DNA from: Prorocentrum cordatum
Taxonomy: Eukaryota; Sar; Dinophyceae; Prorocentrales; Prorocentraceae
DNA length: 64,000 nucleotides
NCBI GenBank assembly: GCA_963575745.1
Contig: CAUYUJ010016301.1
Location: forward strand, 15,001 to 79,000
Direction of reading: 5' to 3'
The notes under the pieces are model-generated. The model did not search any database and was not told the origin of the DNA. It saw only the letters and a program-made list of their open reading frames with translations. Positions within the stretch are counted from its first letter, which is position 1. Each line of letters opens with the position of its first letter. The position numbers were made by a program, and so were the translations under genes. Positions 44,141-55,535 of this stretch are shown here, piece after piece.

Positions 44141-44262
44141 CTCCTCCTCCTCCTCCTCGTGTTCCTCCTCCTCCTCCTCCTCCTCCTCCTCCTCCTCCTC
44201 CTCCTCCTCCTCGGGGGGGGGTACGGCAAGTTCGTGCGGCGCCGGCACGCGCAAAGGTTTAG
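43959..44262. repeat. ~45-bp duplication flanking a (CTC)n array
   Basis: ggtacggcaggttcgtgcgg continuing cg.cggcacgcgcaaaggttta occurs at 43960-44003 and again at 44219-44262. (CTC)n occupies 44040-44215 between them. Confidence 0.8.
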
Positions 44263-45041
44263 GACACCGCGTCGATGGTTCAGCCCTGAATCGATCGCGG
44301 CCCCGATCGTTCACGGTGTAATTCCGTCGGGCCCACTGGCGTCGCCGTGTCCCTCGGTGCCTCCGCGTCGCAGAATTCAGCATCGACGCCCTCGCCCGCG
44401 TCGCCAGCGCGCCAGCGCAGCATGAACCTACCGTAAGAAATCGGGGGGAGGGGAGGAAGCAGGGTCAGAATGGGTCAGACAGCATCGAAACGCGAAATGG
44501 GATCGGATCGGGACGAGTATCGGATCGGGCTGCATCGGCATGGACGTGAAACCAATTCGGATCGGCTGCGCCGAGATGCACAACTGCGTCTCGCAAGCAT
44601 CGGGGCGCATCGGACCGCTGGCCGCATCGGATCGCTGGAAAATCGAAATCGAATCGGCTCGAAAGAGCCAGAATCGACATCGAATCTGATCGATCGGATC
44701 GGCATGGTCCCCAGGAAAGTGGGCGGAGGGCCGGTTTTCCCATCCCTCCGTTGGTTGGGCACGGCACGGCAGCCATGAAAACGTCAAGAACTTCTCGGCG
44801 CCACCCCGCTGCTAACGGCTCATATGCCAAGCCTGTACTTCCACGCGACCAACGCTGTCGCCCGACAGACGACAGCAGTGAAGCCAAAGTGTCGGATCCT
44901 TTCTCCAGCAAGAGAACCCTCGCACTCTCTTCTCAGTACACAGCTCCCAACGCTGCACAAACAAGGCACGGAACGGTATGGGAAAGGAAGAGGGGTAGGG
45001 TGGATATGGTATGAGTGATGAGGAATGAGTAGAAGTTGGGT
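44263..45041. other. no gene recognised; ATCGG-rich stretch
   Basis: 44500-44710 is dense in atcgg. Open frames on the minus strand (44465-44911) show no domain. Confidence 0.4.
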
Positions 45042-45063
45042 CTTGAGCCAACATGGTTACGAC
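45042..45063 (-). other. decayed spliced-leader copy
   Basis: The minus strand ends in CCATGTTGGCTCAAG, and 18 of 22 positions match the leader. Downstream of it (below 45042) an 80-codon frame shows no recognisable product, so what was inserted with it is unknown. Confidence 0.6.
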
Positions 45064-45419
45064 CCATGCTCGTGACCTTCAAGCTCAGGGAGTCTAGCAG
45101 GGGCATCGGCCTTGAAAACCACAGGCCTCTAGACTCAAATCACACAGTACCCCGACAAACAGTGAGCTTGATAGGTCGCGAAGGCACCGTGGCCATCCTC
45201 CGAGCCAATGGATCGCACCATCTTGAAGAGAGGAATGGGCACTCTAGTGCCATTTGTGTAAATACTGCTGCTGCCGTCGTGCCGTAGCGAGTCCTGACGA
45301 CTTCGCTCCGGCCTGGCTGGTCACTTGTATCTCGCTCGGCCCTGACGACCCTCGAGAGACGTGCACCGGCCATGTCCCGCCAGACTGTGACGACTGTCAC
45401 TCGGCATGGGACGGCTGAA

Positions 45420-46304
45420 CAGCACTGGCCTTGCCATCGTTCTCCTGCTGCTGGAGTTGCCTGTGGGATTCGGCCCTGGAGCGGTCTTTCTCACGGGGGT
45501 CCTCGCGCCGGCCCTCGAGGGCCCCGCTTTCCGCCGAGAGACGCAAACACCCAGAGCGGAGCAGCTCATATTGAGCCGCGTTGGTTTTGGCAAGGTCCGA
45601 TTTCGTCATGCAATCGACCAGAAGTAACGGGCGCGGCGTCCAACGAATCACGCTCCCGACCTTTTGCATGATATCCCGAACGACCGCGAGGTCGATCGCG
45701 GCCCGACGATCGGATCGAGAACCATTTGATAACTTGCTGAGGGTATCATATATCCCCTGGCGTCGACTATGCTGACACACTCCGAGGGCGAGTGAGCGAT
45801 CAGCTAGCAGTCTTCCTTCAAAATGGCCGCAAAGGGGCCGACTTTCCCCTGCCATGCTTCTGACACCACGTTCCCTCTCACAACATCTTCGAACATGAGA
45901 TGAAGCCACTGAGCTTCAGCAAGAGCTCCGGAAAGCGCCAGCGTCTCTCCTGCGAGAGTGCTCGCCACCTGGCGCTTGACTCGGCATGATCTCCAAGCTA
46001 GGGGGGTGGCCCTCGCACGTTGACCGTGCGCTAAAGCATTGTCTGCTAAATAGACCTGCCATGCTTGTTGTGGGAACATGCAGTCATCCGGGCCGACTCC
46101 TCCGCAGTCGCTGGCCGTCGCGAAAATGCAGCGGGAGGGGTCGAACTTGTGAATTATCACGGGCATGCTGGCCGTGGACCTAAGGTGATCCACCATCTTA
46201 TGTGCCTCGACCAGGTCTCTGACGCATGGTGAGTTCACTTCGGTCGCTACCCAGAGCTTCAATTCCGCAGTAAACTTGCGGAATAAATGTTTCCGCTTCA
46301 ACAA
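45420..46304 (-). pseudogene. Copia-type pol fragment (end of RT and RNase H)
   Basis: Two frames cover the tail of a Ty1/Copia polyprotein. The first, 46304-45804, has FRKFTAELKLWVATEV, then FATASDCGGVG (first RNase H Asp region) and VKRQVASTLAGETLALSGAL (the RNase H Glu). The second, about 45860-45470, continues GIYDTLSKLSNGSRSDRRAA, then DLAVVRDIM and CMTKSDLAKTNAAQYELLRS, as in other dinoflagellate Copia elements. A frameshift separates them near 45810-45860. Gag, protease, integrase and LTRs are not seen, so this is a truncated relic. Confidence 0.85.
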
Positions 46305-46420
46305 GACAGTTCCGCAATTCTGTTTTTTTTGTTCTCAACCGCAGAATTCCGCAATTATGTTTTTTTGTTGTTCGAACAACGCAGTTCCGCAGTTCCGTTG
46401 TTTTTTTTTTCTGTTTGTTT
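46255..46420. repeat. ~50-bp tandem repeats with T homopolymers
   Basis: gttccgcaattctgtttttt-type units repeat about three times. A TATG-rich stretch (46460-46610) follows. Confidence 0.6.
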
Positions 46421-46744
46421 TGAATGCTATGAATCACATTTAATGAACGCATAAGCATTGTAAGTATATGTTATGTAACAGCATGATGCTATGTTATGAC
46501 ACGATAAGCTATGATATGGTATGTTATGTTTTGATATGCCGCAATGTCATTGGAACGCGTGTTTTTTTTACGATGTGGCACGTTATCCTGCAATGCTCGT
46601 ATTTTGATGACGTGCATGTTATTGTTATGTTTTGCTAGGTTGGTGGATGGGCGGGGCGTGGGGCCACGCGCGCGATCCGCGCACGCGCACGTTCCTGCAC
46701 GAACGCGCGCGTTCACTCGCGCGCAGCGCTGCGCAAATGACAAT

Positions 46745-47220
46745 CAGGAAACCGAGGGTGAAGAGAATGAACAAGAGGAGGAGGAGGAGGGAGAGGAGGA
46801 GGAGGAGGAGGAGGACGAGGAACAGAAATAGAAGAGGACAAGGACAGGAGCAATAGGAGGACGGAGAATGGAGGAGGAGGAGGAGGAGGAGGAGGAGGAA
46901 CAGCAGCAGGGGCAGGAAGAGGATGCGGAGGAGGAGGAGGAATAAGAGGAACATAAGGAAGAGGATGAGGAGGAGGAGGAGTCGCGTTTGATCAGCGCTC
47001 AAAAAACGTATTAGTTTGTGAGCGTTAGGCCACGTGCACATTCGTTGAAACGTTAATAAAGGATAAAGCCACAGTGCCGAAGGCGCGGAGGAAGGAGGAG
47101 GAGGGGGAGGAGGAGGGGGACGAGGAGGATCAGGATCCTGGAGGAGGAGGGAAAAGAGGATGATGATGATGATGAGGGGGAGGAGGAGGAGGAGGAGGGG
47201 GAGGAGGAGGAGGTAGACGA
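46745..47220. repeat. irregular (GAG)n
   Basis: Purine-rich GAG/GGA repeats with gaps. Confidence 0.85.
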
Positions 47221-48240
47221 AATGAAGACGGCACGAAACTGCATGGGGCAGGGGGGCAGGTCAGAGAAATCCATTTCCAGCGGCCAGCGCCCGTCTGTTC
47301 CCACTTTCGGCGGGGAGGCGTCTCGCGCTGCGCCCGGGGCGCGCAGGGGAATCGTCCTGGGGGGCCCGACGCTCGCGTCCCATCGCCATCTTTGCGCTCC
47401 TTCCCCCCGCTCCTCCTTCTTTTCCCCGTCCTCCTTCTCCTCCGCTCCCCTCCTCCTCCGACCTCCCTCCTCCGTCCTCCCTCTACCTCTTCCTCCTTCT
47501 CCTCCTCATCCTCCTCCTCCTCCGTATCCTTCCCAGGCGACGTTCGCTCCTCCGTCTCCCTCTCTTCTACCTCTCAGTCCTTCTGGTCCCGCCCTCGACG
47601 CGCGGCGCCCCCTGCTGGGCCAGCATCTCGTGGAATGTATCGATCGCCCTCTGAACCGAAATTAGCAAGTCTGTTTCTTTTGGTGCGCTCCTTCTCTCTA
47701 TCTCTCGCTGTCTTTATTTATTTCTCTTCCCGTCTCCCCTCATCATCCAGATTCCCATCCCCTAGACATATTTCTCCGACTGTCCTCGTATCCCATATGC
47801 CTTAAAACTTTGTTGGAGTACGCCTGTACAAGGAATGCTCGACGCCCAAGCTGGCGGCCAGTCGCATGCACCGTTTGCCGATCTCTCTCCTCTCCTCTCT
47901 CCTCTCCTCTCTCCTCTCTTCTCTCCTCTCCGTTCTCCCCTCCTCTCTCCTCTCTCCTCTCCTCTCCTCTCTCCTCGTATTTCTCCTCTCCTCTCTTCTC
48001 TCCTCTCCTCTCTCCTCTCCCTCTCCCCCCCCTTTCTCCTTCCCCCCCCCTCTCTAGCTTCCTCCCCAACTACCGTCCCACCTCCCCCCCTCTGCGCGCT
48101 CCTTCCCTCTGCCACCCCCTTCCTCTGCATCTTCCCCCCTCGCCTGCCCCACATCCTTCCTCGTCCTCCTCTCGCGAGCCGCTCGCCGCCGCAGCGAGCT
48201 AGGGTCAGGCGACGCCGATAAAAGTGTTCACCAAATATGC
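47221..48240. repeat. pyrimidine-rich CTC and CTCTC region
   Basis: CTC-rich 47390-47560 and (CTCTC)n 47880-48060. A short minus-strand frame near 47620-47650 (AIDTFHEMLAQQGAPRVEG) might be an exon but cannot be linked to anything. Confidence 0.6.
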
Positions 48241-48666
48241 GTAGCCACCACCTCCCTGCTCCGCTACTTTTGCATCTAATTCAACATGCATCCTGCGCCC
48301 TCCTGCCATTCGTCCTGCGTCTTTCTTTCTCTCCTTCCTCTCGCCCTCCTGTCATTCACATTGCGCCCCCGCAGAGCTGCTTCCTCGCCCTGTCCCCGCC
48401 GTGTTCACGCACGTCGGGGATCCCAGGGCGATGAAGTTGTCTACGCGACTCTCGCCTGACAGGTAGCACGGCGGGAGGGGGCTGGGAGGGGGCCGGAGCG
48501 GACGCGCAGCATACGCGAATGAAATCACAATGAAATCAAATGAAATCACAATGAAACCACAATGAAATCGCAATGAAATGCAATGACTCGGGACTGACCC
48601 CAGGGAATTCTCCAACAAGCCCCCACGATCGATTGTGCGAGGTGGCGCGGGGTAAGCGGGGGTCGC

Positions 48667-48858
48667 CTACGAAGACTCGGGACCACTAGTCCTAGTACGC
48701 ACCCACTTCATCAGCGATGTCTGGTCCTGGTCCGCTGTCTTGCTCATCATGCGTTTTCGTTTCTTTCGATCTGGAGCGGAGCCGCTCTTCGCCTGAACCC
48801 ATGCCTCGTAGATCGCGCTGCAATACTTATGTGGGTAGTGCTCAGTGCTCTTCAGCTT
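48667..48858 (-). CDS. gene C, last exon
   Basis: 64 codons ending in TAG at 48667. It begins after CAG at 48859-48860 and continues gene C in phase 0: SGK + KLKSTEHYPHKYCSAIYEAW. The tail is basic (DRKKRKRMM) and then ordinary. Exons of gene C form a dinoflagellate-specific family that I know only as uncharacterised. A GA donor inside (GACCAG|GACCAG, ~48727) could end the exon earlier. Confidence 0.75.
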   Translation of the reverse strand, partial: KLKSTEHYPHKYCSAIYEAWVQAKSGSAPDRKKRKRMMSKTADQDQTSLMKWVRTRTSGPESS

Positions 48859-49079
48859 CTGAGGGAAAGAAAACACGAGGACGCACTGACGAGGGGGGGG
48901 ACATATCGGAGGAGGTGGGGAATGATACGGAGGAGGGGAATATTGGGCTGGAGCAGAGATAGGGTGAAGGTGGAGATGATAAAGGTCAGTGAAGGTGGAG
49001 GTGGAGCAGAGAGTTAGTGGAGGCGGAGGTGGAGGTGGAGATGCGCAGGGTGCTGTCCCAAGTTTTGCTCACCGATGTC

Positions 49080-49433
49080 CTTCCCCGAAATCACCCAGCC
49101 GTCCTTGGTGACGGAGTGGTACTCTCGTTTTCCGGCCTCTGTCATTTCTGTTCGGGGCTTCGGTCTTTCAAATGAACGCCGGCAAAACTTTGGCAAGTTA
49201 GTTGCAAGATGTATTGCTTTGGGGATCGACTTGCACTCGGCGAATGCTCCGAGGTATGTTAGCGTCTGGGAAGCCCTGCATACGTCCAGCATGATTTCCA
49301 TGGACGGCCACGCAAATAAGCGGCTCTGGACGGGCTTCTCGATCAGAAAGAATACGTTGCGGTTCGCGCAGAGCCCCACGAGCCACGCAGCGACTGAAGC
49401 AGAAATATTTGCTTCAATAACTTTCTGCTTGTC
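49080..49433 (-). CDS. gene C, exon with IEKP motif
   Basis: 118 codons, phase 0 both sides, bounded by AG and a GA donor. Sequence: DKQKVIEANISASVAAWLVG, then NVFFLIEKPVQSRLFAWPSM and YLGAFAECKSIPKAIHLATN. In other family members this part carries a [IV]EQP or ENP box after an AN...A.R helix, followed by G.(F/Y)G...KP, all recognisable here. It is the strongest evidence that gene C belongs to this family. The motif order over the gene (glycine-rich loop, Cys box, E-x-P box) recalls DNA cytosine-5 methyltransferases, but this is only an inference. Confidence 0.82.
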
Positions 49434-49636
49434 CTGCCCGACCCGACCGAATGAAACGTATAAATAGCATAACAAACAAAGAAGGAGAGCAGGAGGCGGC
49501 ACCAGTGTTATCGAATAGCCAGAGACAGCGAGAATCGAAAGTAGAATGTGCAGTTCAACTGTGGTTCCCCTCATTTACACAAGATGATCAGATAGTCTTG
49601 CAAGTTTGCAGTGCGCTTCCCCCCTGCCCCTCTGTC

Positions 49637-49714
49637 CTCGAAACCGAAGATGTTTTCGTTGGTGCGGCCGTGCGTAGCGGAGCTCGTGTAGCCGAGCCAC
49701 GTTGCGCACTCCAG
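49637..49714 (-). CDS. gene C, exon with Cys box
   Basis: 26 codons: LECATWLGYTSSATHGRTNE then NIFGFE. It corresponds to the family box PPCSSW.......S.R....P.G. It is flanked by AG and a GA donor (49636-49635). Confidence 0.78.
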
Positions 49715-50163
49715 CTGGGGGCCGATTGATTCGCTCTTCTCTTCGTTCCATCCTTCCTCCTCCCACTTCCCCCTCCCCCCCCCCTTCCTTCCCCCACTCC
49801 TCCGTCCTCCCTCCTCCCTCCTCCCTCCACCTCCTCCTCTCCCTCCTCCTCCTCCTCCTCCTTCTCCTCCCCCTCCTCCTACTCCTACTACTGCGCTTCC
49901 TCCTCCTCCTCCTTCCCCGTCCCCCACCCCCTCCCCCACCTTCTCATATCCCTCCTCCTCCTCTCCCCTCTTCCTCGTTCTCCAACTCCTGGTGCAGCTG
50001 GCGCTAGAGGTCTTATAGGATAGCTCACCAGCCCTAGGATAGCCCATCGGCCCCCCTCCCATGTTGTAGAAAGATTTGTAGTTTCGACCTGAGCGATCAG
50101 ATCAGGCTTGTCCCGAGCCAGCAAAGCTAACAAAGAGGCAGGCAAGAGAGGGAATGCGCCCGC

Positions 50164-50244
50164 CGCGATAGACATCAGCCCGAACTCTTTCAAGCGCAGG
50201 ATGAGGAGCCCCGCCCAGATCACGCCGCCAAGAGTGGTCAAGTC
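50164..50244 (-). CDS. gene C, internal exon
   Basis: 27 codons DLTTLGGVIWAGLLILRLKE then FGLMSIA, the segment between the glycine-rich loop and the Cys box. The start AG is clear. The 3' border (GC donor at 50163) is the least certain in the gene. Confidence 0.72.
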
Positions 50245-50598
50245 CTGGCGGCAAGTGCAGGAATAAGGTCATTCTCCTTCTCCTCCTCCTCCTCCTCCTC
50301 CTCCTCCTCCTCCTCCTCCTCCTCTTCCTTCCCGAACGAGCTCCTCCTCCTCCTCCTCCTCCTCCTCTTCTCCTTCTCCTCCTCCTCCTCCTCTTCCTTC
50401 CCGAACGAGCTCCTCCTCCTCCTCCTCCTCCTCCTCATCATCATCATCATCATCCCCCTCCTCCTCCTCCCCCTCCTCCTTCTCCTCCTTTCCCTGCTCC
50501 TCCTCCTCATCCTCCTCCCCCTCCTCCCCCCTCTTCCCGTCTCCGCACCGTCATCCTATTTTTTATGAGGGGGGGGGAGGGGTTCGATGGAAGCGGTC

Positions 50599-50691
50599 CT
50601 CCGTAATATGCCTGCTGCCACGGTCGAACTCGCGCGTCTTGCAGCCGTTATCCCTGAACGCGAGGGCTAGGTTACCGCTGCCGCTGCAAAC
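50599..50691 (-). CDS. gene C, exon with glycine-rich loop
   Basis: 31 codons VCSGSGNLALAFRDNGCKTR then EFDRGSRHITE. CSGSGNLA resembles the motif I loop of class I SAM-binding folds (family members read LFAGSA or similar), and EFD the following acidic strand end. Borders are AG and a GA donor. Confidence 0.78.
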
Positions 50692-50888
50692 CTCACAGAG
50701 GATCGGCACAGGGCGGACAGGAAGTGGAGAGGGGATGAGGAACAGGAAACGCTGAGGGAAGGAAGCGGAGGAGAGGAGGGGGAGCAGAAGAAGTGGAGAA
50801 GGACTGGAGGAGGATCAGGAGAAGTAGACGAGGAAGTGGAAGAGACGGAGGAGGAGCAGGATGAGCGGAGGATCAGGAAGACGATGAC

Positions 50889-51046
50889 CTCGACCATGTC
50901 GAGATCGCGTTCCTCGATGTGGTTCAAATGCAGGTTGACGACCCAAGCGGCCTTGTCAAGGGCCATCAGCGGGGTCATGAATGGCTCCTGGCGGCAATAT
51001 CCCGCTGCCATCTTCTGGATCTCCTCGGGGACGCCGAGGTGGCCGC
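50889..51046 (-). CDS. gene C, most upstream exon found
   Basis: 52 codons plus two bases: GGHLGVPEEIQKMAAGYCRQ ... HIEERDLDMVE. Its GT donor (50888-50887) joins it in frame to VCSGSG. It begins after AG at 51047-51048 in a phase that requires a further upstream exon, which I could not identify, so the gene start is open. Confidence 0.7.
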
Positions 51047-51966
51047 CTCGCGAAATACAGGGGGGAGGCACATGGAGCAGGAAGTGGAAGACAGAGAGGG
51101 GTGAGGGGGAGAATCAGGGGAGGAAAAAATGGAGGACGAGGAGGAAGGATTGGGAAGGGTGGGAGCGGATGGAGAGGGCGGTGAAAGATGGAGAGGATGG
51201 ATAAGGAAGGAGGCGGGGGTGGGAGGGAGCCTTGAGTATACATATCTCAAAAGCCCTTTGAAGTCTTGATCGCGTCGGTGCCAGCTTTTGCTCTCTGTCC
51301 TGCCGCGGTTGCACTTTCTCCATTCTCCATTGCGCTTTGCTCTCTGTCCTGCCGCGGTTGCACTGCCTCTACTTCTCTATTCGCCAATATCCTTCTCGTC
51401 CATCTCCTTCTCCTTCTCCTCCTCCCCCCCCTCCCCCCCCCCCTCCTTATCCTCGCTCTGCGGCGAAAGCAATGACTCGCAGCGACCTCGCTGCAGGGCC
51501 AGCCCTGTCAGAAACGAGCGCTGCACAATGAACGGCAACTGAATGTGCAAATGATCTGCCGGAGCAGGCCAGAAGGAACACTGAACCGAGAAGGCACTTC
51601 TTAATGGGCGGCGAATGAACACACATCAAAGAAAGTTATTTGACCAGTCTCGCCCAATGAGCAGCCGATGAGTCCAATGACCGAAATTGCAGGACCGAGG
51701 GAAGGTGGGAGAGGAGGACCAATGACCGAAACTGAGGTTTCAGATCAAGAAGACATTTCGACACAGCTCAAATCAGCCTCCTCGACGTATCCGTTCGCCG
51801 CGTCAATAGCGGGCAGGCCGCCCGAAAGAGAAAGCAAACATGTAAGCGCCCATGAATGGCGCCCGTGGGCCCGCGGCTACCCTGCGCCGCGAGCTGCAGG
51901 TCTTGCGCGTCCTCCTTGCCCTCCTCCATTCCCTATCTACTTCCCCTTTTCCTCCACTCTATCCCC
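51047..51966. other. pyrimidine/purine-rich intron or spacer
   Basis: Contains CCAATGA motifs near 51650-51740. No gene assigned; exons of gene C may hide here. Confidence 0.35.
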
Positions 51967-53290
51967 TTATCCTCCTCGTCCTCTCCTCCTCTCCCCTTCC
52001 CCTGTTCTCCTCTTCTCCTCCTCTGTTACCATCCTGTCCTGATTTTTCTGATTCGTTCTCCATTTCTCGCCCACTTCCTCTGCCCTCCCAGGGGGTCCTT
52101 CAGTCTTGAAATACCCATACTTCCTGAAAACCATCCGCTCGAATCTTGCCCGATGGGTAGTGTTAGCAATCTTAGCGATGACCCCGTTAATGCTTTCGTC
52201 CCAATAGGTGTTATAGTACCGAGGGTTCCCCTTCCTGCAGATATGGGCCGCCAAATGTCTAAACAGATGATGCTTGGGATACATAGTCACGCCAGCTTGC
52301 TCTGCCAACGACACGTGGAGGTCTGCAATCTCTTGGAGCTCTTTGCATATCTCTTTTGGTATCTTCCTAGGCTGGCTCTCAAGTATGTCGCTGAATCGCA
52401 CCAGGGCCCTCCCACTTGCAAGCAAGGTATCTCCCTGGGCAGCTTTCGGAAGTTTGGCAACGTATTTAGGTAACAGCTCGGTGGCCAAGAAATATGTAAA
52501 CCACTTAGTTTCTTGTGCTTTTAACTTGAGAGATGGGTCGGCTTTCGTTCCAAACATACCAGGCGTCAAATCGCCGACTCGGGTGATATCTTTGCCATTG
52601 CGTTTCTTCTGTTCTTTGTCGTACCACCCATCCAACTCGACCCTGAGATATTGAAGCCCCAGCCGAACCCTGTCATCCTGCAAGGAAGCATTGACCTCAT
52701 AAATGTTGAGAAGGAGCAACTGCCACACCACAAAGCTGGACCAAGATTGGAAAACTCCCAGGTGCAAGCAATGCAGCTCGTCGATGCTAAACGTGTGCAG
52801 CCCTACTCCTAGAGATGCGTCAAGTATGGGGCTTCTGTGGTAAACTCGTTCTTTTTTTTCTCGGCCTCCAAAACTTAACGATAGTTGGGAAAGTGCTGAT
52901 GTTGTCGAAGTCGCTTGTGTTTTGCAGCGTTGGCGTCTGTTCGAGCCGATCACCTTTTTTAAGAGAAGGCTGGCCTCTGAGCTCTAAGTCTGTTGCCAAC
53001 GAACGCCCTCTAGTCGTTGCCCTCCGCTGCAATCTAAATCGAATCTGCCGCAATTGGTCCTCGCTCTCAAGCACGATAAATATCTCGTGTTTCTGGCATT
53101 CCTTATCATATGTTTCTTCGGGGGTCTCGGCCATGGGCTGCGCGATGTCGCGTTGAAAGATTTCCAAACGAGATTGCCTACACATGATACACGGGGCAAC
53201 AGTATGATTATGCGCGGGGAAACCCATGCCCGTACTCATTTCTGGCCAGTCAGCTTTAATGTCGATCAACACTGCCTTGAATCCCAGGGC
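51967..53290 (-). CDS. gene F, exon 2, transposase-like (one frameshift in an A8 run)
   Basis: After a GT-AG intron (53291-53751) the chain continues ALGFKAVLIDIKADWPEM, then FPAHNHTVAPCIMCRQSR (a CxxC-type finger), a charged region and FPTIVKFWRP. The frame then breaks at eight A (52852-52859). The sequence continues in the next frame with HTFSIDELHCLHLGVFQ, YFLATELLPKYVAKLP, and a C-terminal block MYPKHHLFRHLAAHICRKGN ... YWDESINGV. The order (DELHCLHLGV ... HLFRHL ... DE) recalls TNP2/KDZ-like transposases, but I cannot name the family. The end near 51967 lies in low-complexity sequence and is uncertain. Confidence 0.72.
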
Positions 53291-53751
53291 CTCCCCCCTC
53301 TCGGGTTCGCAATTCTCTCCGTGCTCAACGGGTGTCTCATATGCTCGCGCCTCTGTCTCCTTATCCTGCTCCTGCCCCTCCTGCATCCACATCGTGCCCT
53401 CCCATCTGCCGCTCCCTTTACCCCGCTCGCTGCTCGCCCCGAACGGAGCGAGGGCACATGTGCTCTACATGCGCGCGTTCCCTGTCATGTCTCACTGCGT
53501 TGCGCTGCATGATCACATGCTGACCAGCTGCCCTTGTACAGAGGACCCAGCTCTATATGTTGTAGCGTCGCTTTTTTTTGGGGGGGGGCTCCACCTCGAA
53601 CCATCCCAGCCCTCCCCTGCCCTCCCGTCCGATACCCCTCATCCATTACTATGGCCATGCAGTGCGAGTATATGTTGTGCACCCTCACAAGCACGCAACA
53701 CATATAGATTTGGGCACTCTATAACCCGTGCACCAGCCCACCCCTGAGAAC

Positions 53752-54636
53752 CTGACCAGCGAGTTTAGCACGCGTTTGATCGGAATCTAGCCACGGGCAA
53801 TTATCGTGCCGATGTTCAGGGTAAGTTCCAGCCGCCATACATTTCAAATACCAACTAATAAACTGATAAACTGGATACGTGCTACACCAGTGGCTACACC
53901 CGCAGTTACACATGTCCCCCGTGCGCAGGCATGCAATCATGTGCCGCCTGCCTGTTGAAAGCAAATGAACAAACATCCCAAGAAACGAATCATTGTTATT
54001 GTACGGGGCCTTATACATGCACAGCGCAATGGGCACCATGGTGCGACGCTCCTCTGCCGAGGCAGACTTAACAAGAGTATGTTTTTCCCGCTCGTCTATC
54101 CAAGGCTCGGAACTTACTTTGGCATTCCACTCGGGAATGATATCGGGGTGGTCGTCGAGTTCGGCTCGGATGGCCTCATGAGGCGGTACAACGTGGAGCG
54201 ACAGGGTCGTCAACTCAGGGTCATTCCGATTGTGGCCAGGCGATTCCAACATGTAGAGGTGCTCGTCGAATTGGGTAAGATGCAACGCCGCGTCAAGTTT
54301 GCGCTGGTAGTTCCTACCCTTCATCTGGGGGCCGACAGCATACTTAGATGCTTCCAGGAGGCCACCCTTAGACGCATAATGGCAAAGAGTACAGAGAGCC
54401 CTCGCTGACATCGGCGTTCCCAAAAGGTACATATCAATAATCTCATCACAGAAAGATTGTCCAGCCTCTGGGCCCCTCGGCACCGCGTTATCTTCTGACC
54501 CAGACGACGCATCATTCCAGGCTCTGGGCTGGGGCTCAGCTGGGCCCTTTCGTTTTCGACCTCGGGTCTCGGGATGGGGGTCAGGGGGCGGCGGCGCCTC
54601 CATGATGCCAAACTGATGCGAACTGGCTCGGGCCAA
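53752..54636 (-). CDS. gene F, exon 1, transposase-like
   Basis: 295 codons from ATG 54636. A Pro/Arg-rich start is followed by a helical region and a well-conserved-looking core: VPIALCMYKAPYNNNDSFLG, MFVHLLSTGRRHMIACLRTG, CNCGCSHWCS (Cys cluster), YPVYQFISWYLKCMAAGTYP and HDNCPWLDSD. It ends AKLAGQ before GTTCTC; joined to exon 2 it reads LAGQ|ALGFKAV. This two-part protein recurs in many dinoflagellate genomes and behaves like a mobile-element gene. Its exact function is unknown. Confidence 0.8.
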
Positions 54637-55535
54637 ACACCGTATGCTACGGGCGGTGCACGGGGCCTAATATGTACTCATGCGAGCGCACGTGTCAGCA
54701 TGTTTGATTGTATACTGTGGATTGGCGCTGAGGCACGCACGACAACGTCGCCGCTCTCTGACTCCAGCGAGCGATGAAGGGGAACGCAGGCAGGGCGGAG
54801 GAGGCGGCGGAGGGCGAGAGAGGTCGAGGGGGGAGACGTGGGGGAGGGGGGGCAGCGAGAGGGATGCCAAGCACAAGAAGGAGAGAGATACAGCGTTCTC
54901 AAGCGCCACCCCTGCGCGCACAAATCATTCCAGAGGGGTGGTGATGCGGCGACGGCGGCCTCCTGCCTGCCGCGGGCAGTTGCATGCGCGGGCAGGACTT
55001 ATCTCACCATCCATCCTCTCTTCATCCAATCATCCTCGCCATCCCCCAGGCGTCGCTGGCTCGCCGATTCTCCCAAGCGTGACAGGTGCCGCTCTGTAAA
55101 GAAAATAAGCATTGCGCACTCAGCGTCTCAGATCCTGATTCAATTCCTGACCTACTCATTCTCTCCCCCCCTCTCTCCCCCCTCCTCCTCCACCACCTAG
55201 AAGACGCCGTTCGGCCGCGCTCCACCTCATCATCCACCACCGCCTCCTCCTCCTCATCCTTGTCCTCCTTATCCTCCTCCCACGCGCCGTCCTCCCTCTC
55301 CCATCACTCTCGCATTTCATCATTCTCAACCGTTCAGTTCAAAATAAGTTCCAATGAAATCTCAATGAAATATACAATGAAATGCAAAATTCGCACACAA
55401 TGATCCCCCAATGAACCCAATGAACCTCAGGATGCCCAAATGAAACTCCCAGTGATTTCCCAATGATTCCCCAATGAACCCCAATGAAATGCGATGACAT
55501 GTGGGAGTGGCTGGCAGTGCTGCCTCTGCTGAAAT
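54637..55535. other. no gene seen; CCAATGA-rich
   Basis: From 55350 to 55500, caatgaa(at/cc) recurs about ten times. 54780-54890 is G-rich. Confidence 0.45.
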
